Assembly (NCBI GenBank): GCA_903838565.1
Contig: CAILZB010000041.1
Location: 1 to 64,000, forward strand
DNA length: 64,000 bases
Source of the DNA: an uncultured beta proteobacterium
Lineage (GTDB): Bacteria > Pseudomonadota > Gammaproteobacteria > Burkholderiales > Burkholderiaceae_C
Direction: 5' to 3'
Part shown: in pieces, positions 52,881 to 60,761 of the stretch
Layout of the letters: every line of letters starts with the position of its first letter
Position numbering within the stretch: the stretch's first letter is position 1
Notes under the pieces: model-generated
Databases searched by the model: none
What the model was told of the DNA's origin: nothing
What the model saw: only the letters and a program-made list of their open reading frames with translations
Translations under genes and position numbers: made by a program

Positions 52881-54512
52881 CTACTGCACGCGCTTGAAAA
52901 CGTTGTAGCCTCCATGGGCCTGCACGTCCGGCGTCAGGACGCGAAAACCGCCTGCCGGAACACTCACCGTGGTCATGCCGGCAAGCACTCCCAGCGGCTT
53001 GGCCTTGGGGTCCAGCAGGTCGATCAGCGACGAGCCATTCATGAGCTTGGAATTGGCGATCAGAATGCGTTCGGTCACCGCCTTCTTCCCCGGATTCACC
53101 AGCACCAGCACGGTATCCTGCACCCGATCGGTGTAGCGTTCAAAGGCCAACAACTGGCGCGCGCTGATGAGGCGGAAGTTGCCCACGCGCAGCGCGCGGT
53201 GCTGCTTTCTCAGGTCCACGAGTTGTCGGGTCCAGCGCAGGTCGGGGTTGTCGTCGCGCACCAGTTCCCAGCGCATGGGCGAGCGGTTTTGCGGATCCTC
53301 GCCGCCGGTCATGCCCAGCTCGCTGCCGTAATACAGGTTCGGCGAACCCGGCAGCGTGAACTGCAGCAACTGCGCTGTCTGGCGCTGGCGCTGGCGCGGC
53401 AGCAGCGTGGCCAGACGATGGTTGTCGTGGTTGTCCAGCATCAGCCAGGACTTGAGCGTGGGCTCGATGCCGCCTTCAGAAATGGTGCGCTCCAGCATGT
53501 GCGCTGCAGTGGGCGCGTCAATCACTCCATGGACCGTGCTCAACACGATGTCGCGCAGCGTGAAGTTGATGACGCCGTCCACGGACCCAAACCACTCCTT
53601 GGGAAAATTGGGAATCTCGCCCACCACCAGCGAGCCGGGTTTGGCCAGGTGCGCGGCCTGCGTCAGTTCGGCCAGGTAGGTGGGCCCGAGTTCCGGCGCC
53701 ACGTCCAGGCGCCAGCCGTCCACGCCATTGCGCAGGGTGCGCTGCACCACCGAGTCGGCGCCGGCGAAGAGGTAGTCGCGCACCGCGGGATTTTCCAGAT
53801 TGAGCTCGGGCAGGTTCGTCGCCTGGACCCAAGCGCGCGCGCCACCGGGGTACTGCGACCCGAAGTAGAACCAGTTGCGGTACGGGCTTTGCGGATCGAG
53901 CAGCGCCTGCTGAAAGATCGGGGCATTGCGTCCCATGTGATTGAACACGCCGTCGAGCACGAGCTTCATGCCCTTGTCGTGCAGGCCGCGCGTGAGCTGG
54001 TCCAAGTCCTCGCGGCTCCCGAACTCGGGTGAGATGCTCAGGTAGTCCAGTGTGTCGTACTTGTGGCTGGTATAGGCTAACTGGATCGGGCTCAGATACA
54101 GCACGTCGACACCCAGGCGCTGCAGGTAGTTCAGGCGGCCGGCCACGCTTTGCAGATCGCCACCCCAGAAGTCGATCTCGTGGCTCCACACGTTGAGCGC
54201 CGGTAGGTAGCGGCCACGCTTGGCTGGCTCACTCCACCGGTGCAGCCGCTTGGGCGAGGAATAGAGTGCGCGCTTGTCTTCAAGCCGCGCCGATGGGGCG
54301 AACCGGTCCACCAGCACCTGATAGACGATTGCGCCATTGCGCCAGTCGCGCTCGCGTTCGTCGAAAACGCCGGCCAACTCGACGTCGAACCGGCTCGCAT
54401 ACGACGGCGTCGTGACGCCGGAAACGATTTGGCCCTGAGCTGGCGATAGGCCCATGCCGATCCAGCATGCGCCCACACAAATTAACAGCCTCAACTTTGA
54501 ACGACGAGTCAT
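52881..54512 (-). CDS. Exported GH13 alpha-amylase/cyclomaltodextrinase-like enzyme
   Basis: A 543-residue GH13 enzyme with an N-terminal signal peptide (about 1-27, ending AQG). Motifs: YQVLVDRFAPSAR, HKYDTLDYLSISPEFGS, DGVFNHMGRNAPIFQQ, GVDGWRLDVAPELG (nucleophile Asp), VVGEIPNFPKEW (acid/base Glu) and MLDNHDNHRLAT (Asp). It resembles the lipoprotein GH13 enzyme of the mal operon, so periplasmic breakdown of cyclodextrin or maltodextrin is likely. The ATG at 54512 is chosen; a GTG at 54518 is in frame. It starts 25 bases after the halogenase-like gene. Confidence 0.9.
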   Translation of the reverse strand: MTRRSKLRLLICVGACWIGMGLSPAQGQIVSGVTTPSYASRFDVELAGVFDERERDWRNGAIVYQVLVDRFAPSARLEDKRALYSSPKRLHRWSEPAKRGRYLPALNVWSHEIDFWGGDLQSVAGRLNYLQRLGVDVLYLSPIQLAYTSHKYDTLDYLSISPEFGSREDLDQLTRGLHDKGMKLVLDGVFNHMGRNAPIFQQALLDPQSPYRNWFYFGSQYPGGARAWVQATNLPELNLENPAVRDYLFAGADSVVQRTLRNGVDGWRLDVAPELGPTYLAELTQAAHLAKPGSLVVGEIPNFPKEWFGSVDGVINFTLRDIVLSTVHGVIDAPTAAHMLERTISEGGIEPTLKSWLMLDNHDNHRLATLLPRQRQRQTAQLLQFTLPGSPNLYYGSELGMTGGEDPQNRSPMRWELVRDDNPDLRWTRQLVDLRKQHRALRVGNFRLISARQLLAFERYTDRVQDTVLVLVNPGKKAVTERILIANSKLMNGSSLIDLLDPKAKPLGVLAGMTTVSVPAGGFRVLTPDVQAHGGYNVFKRVQ

Positions 54513-54537
54513 GGACACGCTTTATGCTTCGTCGGCC

Positions 54538-56058
54538 TCAGGCCATGGGCGTTTTGGCCGCCGCACAGTGCTGCGCCACGTAGTCGGCATGATCGGGCAT
54601 CACCTCGACGCATTTCGCGATCACAGCGCGCACGCTTTCCAGATAATCCTCCGTGTCCACATCTGGCTGCAGGTCGGCCAGTGGATGATAGCGCTCGGGC
54701 ACGAGGTTCTGGCCCGCCATCACCTGGAGCCAGGCCACCTCGGAGAACAATTCGTTGTCATTGCGCACGATGCGGCCATGGGCTTGAAACAGGTCCAATT
54801 TCTGCTTTAGCGTGTCGGGCACGGACATCTGCGCGCAATGCTGCCAGAACTTGGAGTCGGTGCGCTGATTCGCCTTGTAATGAAGGATGATGAAGTCGCG
54901 AATACGCTCGTACTCGAACCGGCACTGGCGGTTGTACTCCGCGACGTCCACCAAGTTGAAGCCCTGGTCCGGAAAGAAGTTGATCAGTCGGTCCACCTGG
55001 GCCTGCACCAGATGAATAGCTGTGGACTCGAGCGGTTCGACAAAACCGCTGGCCAGACCGATGGCGACGACGTTGCGGTTCCAGCACTGTTTGCGCATTC
55101 CGGGGACAAACTTGAACTTGCGCGGATCGGCCAGGGCTTTTCCGTCCAGGTTGGACAGCAGCGTGTTCGTGGCTTCATCATCGCTGACAAATTGGCTCGC
55201 ATAGACGTGTCCATTGCCAATACGGTGCTGCAGGGGAATGCGCCACTGCCATCCCGCTTTGTGTGCCGTGGACCGTGTATAAGGAAGCAGTTGTGCTGCG
55301 GATTCACAGGGGACGGCCAAGGCCGTGTCGCACATCAACCACTCCGTCCAGTCTTCGTACCCCGTCTTGAGCGCTCCTTCGATCAACAGACCGCGAAAGC
55401 CTGAGCAATCGATGAACAGTTCACCCTCTATGCGTTCACCGTTCTCCAGCACCACCGCGTCCACATGTCCGTCCCCTTCACGCTGCGACACCTGCACAAT
55501 CTTGCCTTCGGTGCGCTGCACCCCTCGCGCCAAGGATAGTTTTCTAAGGTAACGCGCATACAGACTGGCGTCGTAATGGTAGGCATAGTTCATCTCTGCC
55601 AGAGGCGAATTTGGCAAATCAAAACGCGGCCGCATGAACTTGTTCGCCTTCGCTGCCATGCGGGTGATCGAATACGCCTCCAGGTCCTGCGCCTTGCCCT
55701 GGCGCCGCATCTTTTGCCAGTACTGATCAAAGCCCACCGTCCACAGGTCCTGGCCAATGACGCCAAAACCGTGCATGTAGCGGTCCCCCAGCTTGCCCCA
55801 GTTGACGAATTCAATACCCAGCTTGAAGGTGCCCTGCGTTTCTTTCAGGAACTCGTTTTCATCGATGCCGACGACCTTGTTGAAGCGCTGGATCATGGGG
55901 ATCGTGGCTTCGCCCACACCAATGATGCCGATTTCATCGGACTCCACCACACGGATGTTGTAGCGGCCGCGCAGCACCGTTGACAGCGCCGCAGCGCTCA
56001 TCCATCCGGACGTGCCGCCTCCGACAATGACGATATTTTTCACGAGCTCATTTGCCAT
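54538..56058 (-). CDS. Flavin-dependent tryptophan halogenase-like protein
   Basis: A 506-residue protein of the PrnA/RebH tryptophan halogenase family. The FAD motif GGGTSGWM (13-20), VGEATIP, Lys79 (TFKLGIEFVNW, equivalent to the chloramine-forming Lys79 of PrnA), WQWRIP (270-275, the halogenase WxWxIP signature) and Glu344 (EPLESTAIHL) are all present. True halogenases chlorinate free tryptophan with FADH2 from a reductase. Here the gene sits next to a carbohydrate receptor gene, a common association in Xanthomonas and Caulobacter type loci whose role is not established. An intrinsic terminator separates it from the receptor gene. Confidence 0.9.
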   Translation of the reverse strand: MANELVKNIVIVGGGTSGWMSAAALSTVLRGRYNIRVVESDEIGIIGVGEATIPMIQRFNKVVGIDENEFLKETQGTFKLGIEFVNWGKLGDRYMHGFGVIGQDLWTVGFDQYWQKMRRQGKAQDLEAYSITRMAAKANKFMRPRFDLPNSPLAEMNYAYHYDASLYARYLRKLSLARGVQRTEGKIVQVSQREGDGHVDAVVLENGERIEGELFIDCSGFRGLLIEGALKTGYEDWTEWLMCDTALAVPCESAAQLLPYTRSTAHKAGWQWRIPLQHRIGNGHVYASQFVSDDEATNTLLSNLDGKALADPRKFKFVPGMRKQCWNRNVVAIGLASGFVEPLESTAIHLVQAQVDRLINFFPDQGFNLVDVAEYNRQCRFEYERIRDFIILHYKANQRTDSKFWQHCAQMSVPDTLKQKLDLFQAHGRIVRNDNELFSEVAWLQVMAGQNLVPERYHPLADLQPDVDTEDYLESVRAVIAKCVEVMPDHADYVAQHCAAAKTPMA

Positions 56059-56133
56059 GTCCGCACCCTTTTTGTGTATCAATAACCGCTGATTTTGCCC
56101 GACGCTGTGGGCAACCTATTGCCTCGACCCACA

Positions 56134-56170
56134 AGAAAAAGCCCCTTGCCAACGTGAGCCGGCAAGGGGC
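56134..56170 (-). terminator. Intrinsic terminator after TonB receptor gene
   Basis: On the minus strand a 10-base perfect stem, GCCCCTTGCC / GGCAAGGGGC (56141-56150, 56161-56170) with a 10-base loop, is followed by TTTTTCT (56134-56140). It would reduce transcription from the receptor gene into the halogenase-like gene. Confidence 0.85.
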
Positions 56171-56197
56171 AAGCCCTTGGAGAGTCAGATCAAACTA

Positions 56198-59053
56198 TCA
56201 AAGCTTGTAGTTCACACCAAACAGGTAAGTCTTGCCGAACTTGATCTTGTTCGTGATCGTGCCCGGGTTGGTCGTGTATTCCTGGAACGCCGCATTGGTC
56301 ATGTTGTTGCCTTGCACCAGCAAAGACAGACCTTTGAGGTAGCCGCTCTGGATCTCGTACGACGCCTGCAGATCTACCGTGGTTTCACCCTTGATATAGG
56401 TGAGCGTACGGTTGTCCTGGAAGTCGGAGATCGATCCTACGAAATCCGAACGGACGCGTTCCGCGACCGAGATATTGAAGCCAGCCTTCTCGTAGTACAG
56501 GCGCATGTTGGTGACCTGCTTGGACATGCCCGGTATCGAGATCTTGGTTGTCGCCGCACTGGTGGCGAAACCCGATGCGGGCAGCGAAATGGAGCTACCC
56601 GTGTTCGAGTAGTTCAGTTGCACGCCGAAGCCATCCAGAGGCTGGAGCACAAGGTTGAACGGCACGTTCACCGACAACTCAACACCGCTGATGCGTCCGC
56701 CCGAGCCGTTAGTCGGTACATTCGCGACCCCCAGGGCTGAACCTGCGTAAGGACCGCTAGTAGGTACCAGCGCGGCTCGCGCGGCCGGACTCAGGTATGG
56801 CGCAAAATCAATCACGGCGGGAGCCTTCAGGACGTAGGACTCAAGCTGTTTGTAAAAGCCCGCCACACTGACGTAACCCTTCTTGCCGAAATATTTTTCA
56901 TACGACAGGTCAAAGGCATTGGCACGGAACGGCTTGAGCAGGGGCTGACCGCCGCTCGCCGTAATTTGCGCATTGCCGTGCCCGTCTGTACCCGAGCTGA
57001 CATTGATGTTGTTCGCCATATCGCCCATGTCGGCACGCGACAGCGTCTTGCCTGCGGCAACGCGCATCACTTGGTCTGCACCCAGATCAAAAGCGACATT
57101 GGCGCTGGGCAGCAGGTCGTTGTACTTCATGCCGGCCGTCTGTGTCGGAGGCGAACAGGTGGCAGGCGTGTTACCGGCGCAGTTCACGCTATTGAGGTTG
57201 AAGCCGGTGGACGATTGATCGCTGTGCACGAACTGGGCACCGATGTTGCCGCGGTAGTTCAAGCCAACCAAATTGCCCTCCAAATCGCTCTTGGCATAGA
57301 AGGTCGTGACCTTTTCCGTCACACTCCAGTCCTTCATCGCAATGCCTGTGTCCAGCTTGGTAGCGAGGGAGTAGAGGCCCAATGAGCTGGACGGATCGAA
57401 GACAGCGATCGGGATGCCGGTGCCGCCGGCAATCGCCGTGCCAGAGCCCGGCATGGTGACGGCAGCGTAGGGTGCGTTGCCCGCAATCACCAAACGTCCT
57501 TCGTTCGCTACGCGAACCTTCTGGCGTTCGGTGTAGTTCACGCCAAAGTCCACGTTCACGATCGGGCCTGCAGTCAGATCGCGCTTGAGAGAAAAGCGGG
57601 CGGCCTGGATCTGGTCGGTGACGTGCGGGTCAGCAAGGTAGCCGGCCTGGGGTGAAGCCAAACCACCACTCCAGCCATCCACGTCGGTGAGTTTGACGAC
57701 GTTGCGGTCGGCATAGTTCACGCTGGTGGTGTACTTCACGTCTGCAAAATTACTGCCATTGAAGCCGGTCCAGGAGATGCTGCCGAGAGCAGCTGCATTA
57801 CCGGGCAGGCCCGCCGTCGTTTCCAGACGGGGACTGTCCACCACCACTTTGGAGTACGAGAGATCCGACGTTGCCGTCCATTCGTCCACCTTGAGCTTGG
57901 AGTTCCAGCCGTAGGAATCCAGTTGATCCTTTGAGGTGTTGATGTGGTTGCGAATGTCACCGCTGTAACCCACCACGGTACCCGAGGTCACGACGCCGTT
58001 GGACACCGTGGCATTGGTCAGCGTGCCGATCGAATTTGCTGCAGTGCCAAAACCAAAGCCGTTACCGACACGGCCGCCAATGGAACCTTCCAGGCCGGTG
58101 ATCTTCAGTTTGGACTCGCCGTCCGAATGGAAGATATCGAACTGGGTTTCGAAATTCTTGTTCGGCTTGAACTGGAATATGCCCATGTAGCCGTTGCGGT
58201 GCGAGGTGTTCTGGTCGCTGTCGTTACCGAAACCGCCAGGTGCGTCGCCGGTCACTGTGTTGCCGTTGGCATCCGTGCCGGTCACATTGGCTTTCCAGCC
58301 ACCCCAGGAATTGAAGTTATTTTGTGGAGCGCCGTTGTCCTTGGTCTTGGTGATGCCAATTGCCACACCGATAGTGCGGTCGGCGAACTGGTCGATGTAG
58401 GAGAGAGCTTGGCGATCGCCCGTTCCCGTTCCGCCATCGTTGCCAATGCCAGACTTGCTCTTGCGCGCATTGACAGCCAGTTGGCGGTTTCCAAAGTCCA
58501 ACGGACGCACGGTGCGCATATCGATGGTCGAAGCCAGGCCTTGACCCAGCAGTGCACCGTCAGGCGTCTTGTAAATCACGATCGAACCCAGCAACTCGGC
58601 TGGGAACTCGTCAAACTTGACGCCGCGGCTGTCGCCGGTGGAGGCTTGTTCGCGGCCATTCAACAGGCTACCGTTGAAGTCAGGCGACATGCCGCGCACG
58701 CTGATCAACGACGCCTTGCCAGTGGCAGAGTCACGCTGTGCCGTCACGCCGGGCAGGCGCGAAATGGATTCGGCTACAGTGGCGTCGGGCAGTTTGCCGA
58801 TGTCTTCCGCAGAAATCGCTTCCACGATCGAGTCGGAATTCTTCTTCACCAAAATCGCGTCCTCGATACCCTTGCGAATACCCGTCACGACCACGGTGTT
58901 CAGGTTGGTGCTGGCGGCTTCGGGTGCTTGCTGTGCGTACGAAACGCCCGAGCTCATCAGCAGGATCGCGCATCCTGCGGCGATCGGTGCGAGTTGAAAT
59001 ACGGAGCGCTGCGACGTAACCGACTCGTAACGCTTCTTCTGTGTAGTCTTCAT
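56198..59053 (-). CDS. TonB-dependent outer-membrane receptor
   Basis: A 951-residue receptor with a signal peptide (about 1-41, SYAQQ), a plug domain (about 65-190, with IVEAISAEDIGKLPDATVAESISRLPGV) and a 22-strand barrel that ends YLFGVNYKL. The TonB box is near LNTVVVTG. It belongs to the carbohydrate-type receptors of Xanthomonas and Caulobacter; ligand by neighbourhood is maltodextrin. RBS AGGAGA precedes the ATG. The gene has a strong terminator downstream, so it is probably expressed more highly than the rest of its strand. Confidence 0.93.
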   Translation of the reverse strand: MKTTQKKRYESVTSQRSVFQLAPIAAGCAILLMSSGVSYAQQAPEAASTNLNTVVVTGIRKGIEDAILVKKNSDSIVEAISAEDIGKLPDATVAESISRLPGVTAQRDSATGKASLISVRGMSPDFNGSLLNGREQASTGDSRGVKFDEFPAELLGSIVIYKTPDGALLGQGLASTIDMRTVRPLDFGNRQLAVNARKSKSGIGNDGGTGTGDRQALSYIDQFADRTIGVAIGITKTKDNGAPQNNFNSWGGWKANVTGTDANGNTVTGDAPGGFGNDSDQNTSHRNGYMGIFQFKPNKNFETQFDIFHSDGESKLKITGLEGSIGGRVGNGFGFGTAANSIGTLTNATVSNGVVTSGTVVGYSGDIRNHINTSKDQLDSYGWNSKLKVDEWTATSDLSYSKVVVDSPRLETTAGLPGNAAALGSISWTGFNGSNFADVKYTTSVNYADRNVVKLTDVDGWSGGLASPQAGYLADPHVTDQIQAARFSLKRDLTAGPIVNVDFGVNYTERQKVRVANEGRLVIAGNAPYAAVTMPGSGTAIAGGTGIPIAVFDPSSSLGLYSLATKLDTGIAMKDWSVTEKVTTFYAKSDLEGNLVGLNYRGNIGAQFVHSDQSSTGFNLNSVNCAGNTPATCSPPTQTAGMKYNDLLPSANVAFDLGADQVMRVAAGKTLSRADMGDMANNINVSSGTDGHGNAQITASGGQPLLKPFRANAFDLSYEKYFGKKGYVSVAGFYKQLESYVLKAPAVIDFAPYLSPAARAALVPTSGPYAGSALGVANVPTNGSGGRISGVELSVNVPFNLVLQPLDGFGVQLNYSNTGSSISLPASGFATSAATTKISIPGMSKQVTNMRLYYEKAGFNISVAERVRSDFVGSISDFQDNRTLTYIKGETTVDLQASYEIQSGYLKGLSLLVQGNNMTNAAFQEYTTNPGTITNKIKFGKTYLFGVNYKL

Positions 59054-59766
59054 TCAATGTCTCCTGGGAACCGGAATAACAAAACAATCCCTTGAAATAT
59101 CTCAAGGGCGCGTAAAAAACTGGTGTCAGACCCAATGTCTTGACGCCGTTTGTACCAAAACAAGATATTTTGAAATATTGGCGTAAACCCTGAACCGGCA
59201 TCAGACATCAAGACGCGTTCTGTTTCTTGACCGCAAGAATATGCCTTTGTCAGTGGATTTTTGGTGGTGTTCGCCCTTGGCGGCGAGGCGATCACCCGAA
59301 ATCGAAAAGATGCTTGTAGTGAAAGTACATCTTGTGCTCTTGTGTCAGATCAATTTCAAGTGTTGCATAAACCCGACGGATACCATCTGTTATTATTTTA
59401 AATATCACGACGAATGACTGGAATCCACCGGCTATGGCGCCACGCTGCAATTACCGAACAACTTCGGGTGACCAGGAATGTCGTGCCACCGGCAAGCCAG
59501 CGGCTGACATCACCCTCGTCGGCTTGCCAAGCGCCGCGCAGCATCGCACGCCGTGGAAAGCGCTCGCCGGTAGAGCGTCAAGGGGTTTCGTTGTTTGACT
59601 AGGTTCTTCATTCTTCCCTGCTTTCGATAGAACCCAAGTTGCACAGGCAAAGCATGGGTTTACCCCGGTAAGAACGCGCTTCACCTTGCGTTAGACTCCG
59701 CCGTTGTTTGACTACATTTATCGGGCGCAGATGAATTTCTCGCCCGTCTCAAAGGGTAATAAAAAG
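59054..59766. other. Divergent intergenic region between receptor and glucokinase genes
   Basis: 713 bases with no supported gene. Contents seen are a third copy of the operator-like palindrome (59315-59329) and a conspicuous AT patch at 59388-59406 (CTGTTATTATTTTAAATATC), consistent with promoter DNA in either direction. A TTGACT at 59708-59713 could be a -35 for the glucokinase gene, but no good -10 follows. The segment at 59414-59602 is open in one frame but lacks coding character. Confidence 0.6.
59315..59329. promoter_or_regulatory. Operator-like palindrome, copy 3
   Basis: TGTAGTGAAAGTACA, about 260 bases upstream of the receptor start and 440 upstream of glucokinase. It shares the left arm CTTGTAGT exactly with copy 1 at 39087, and the right flank TACATCTTG-T-GC with copy 2 at 39176. 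Confidence 0.5.
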
Positions 59767-60735
59767 ATGAGTCAGGGTTATCCCAGGTTACTGGGCGACA
59801 TCGGTGGCACCAACGCTCGCTGGGCTTGGCAGCCCGCGGCGGGTGCACCGCTGCAAGATATCTCGGTACTGCCATGTAACGCCAGCGCGTCGCTGCAAGA
59901 ATCGGCCGCAAGCTACCTCTCGGGCCGTGGACCCGAGCGGCCACATTCGGCCGCGATGGGCATTGCCACGGCGGTGACGGGCGACGAAGTCAGTATGACG
60001 AACAACGCCTGGTCGTTCTCCATCGCCGCGTTCAAGCGCGACCTGGGCCTTGAACACTGCCTGGTCATCAACGACTTCACTGCGTTGGCCATGAGCTTGC
60101 CCGCGCTGCAGAGCAGTGACCTGCTCGCCATCGGCGCCGGGGCCGCCGTTGCCAACAGCCCGATTGCGCTGATAGGACCTGGCACCGGCCTGGGTGTTTC
60201 CGGCCTGCTGCCGGGTGCTCAGGGGGCTTTTTCAGCGCTCAGCGGCGAAGGCGGACACGCCACCGTGGCGCCAGCAGACGATCTGGAAAGCGCGGTGCTG
60301 GCGTGTTTGCGCCAGCGCTTTGGCCACGTCAGCGCCGAGCGCGTTCTCTCCGGCGCGGGTTTGATCAACCTGTACCAAGCGGTTTGCGAACTGAACGGGA
60401 GCGCACCGCAGCTGCTGGAGGCCTCGGACGTGACGGACAAGGCGCTGGCGCAAAGCGACACCGCTTGCGTGCGCGCGGTGCAACTGTTTTCCAGCTTTCT
60501 GGGCAATGTGGCGGGCAATCTGGCGCTCACACTGGGGGCGCGCGGCGGCCTTTATGTGGGTGGTGGTATCGTGCCACGCCTGGGGTCAGCGTTTGATGCG
60601 CAATTGTTTCGCCAACGGTTCGAGGAAAAGGGGCGTTTTCAGGACTACCTGCGACCCATCCCGACCTGGGTCATCACGGCGTCCACGCCGGCTCTGATTG
60701 GCGCCTCGCGCGCGCTGGATGTGATGCCGCAATAA
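59767..60735 (+). CDS. glk: Glucokinase
   Basis: A 322-residue glucokinase of the bacterial Glk family (not ROK). The phosphate loop is GDIGGTNARW (10-19), the catalytic Asp103 is in NDFTALAM, GPGTGLGVSGLLP is the second nucleotide loop, and SGEGGHATVAP holds sugar-contacting Glu/His. YVGGGIVPRL is a further Glk block. The ATG at 59767 gives the family start; an ATG at 59731 would add 12 residues. It phosphorylates glucose released by the alpha-glucosidases and MalQ. A second glk-fusion gene follows after 26 bases. Confidence 0.9.
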   Translation: MSQGYPRLLGDIGGTNARWAWQPAAGAPLQDISVLPCNASASLQESAASYLSGRGPERPHSAAMGIATAVTGDEVSMTNNAWSFSIAAFKRDLGLEHCLVINDFTALAMSLPALQSSDLLAIGAGAAVANSPIALIGPGTGLGVSGLLPGAQGAFSALSGEGGHATVAPADDLESAVLACLRQRFGHVSAERVLSGAGLINLYQAVCELNGSAPQLLEASDVTDKALAQSDTACVRAVQLFSSFLGNVAGNLALTLGARGGLYVGGGIVPRLGSAFDAQLFRQRFEEKGRFQDYLRPIPTWVITASTPALIGASRALDVMPQ

Positions 60736-60761
60736 TCGCCTTCCCCTGAGAGGAATCCGAC

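Noticed and set aside
56073..56087. TGTGTATCAATAACC upstream of the halogenase-like gene, a possible fourth operator copy
   Set aside because: Matches the mal/glg palindrome only if a gap is allowed and lacks the right arm CTACA.
59414..59602. 62-codon open frame in the receptor/glucokinase gap
   Set aside because: No ribosome-binding site, no conserved pattern and a composition like noncoding DNA.
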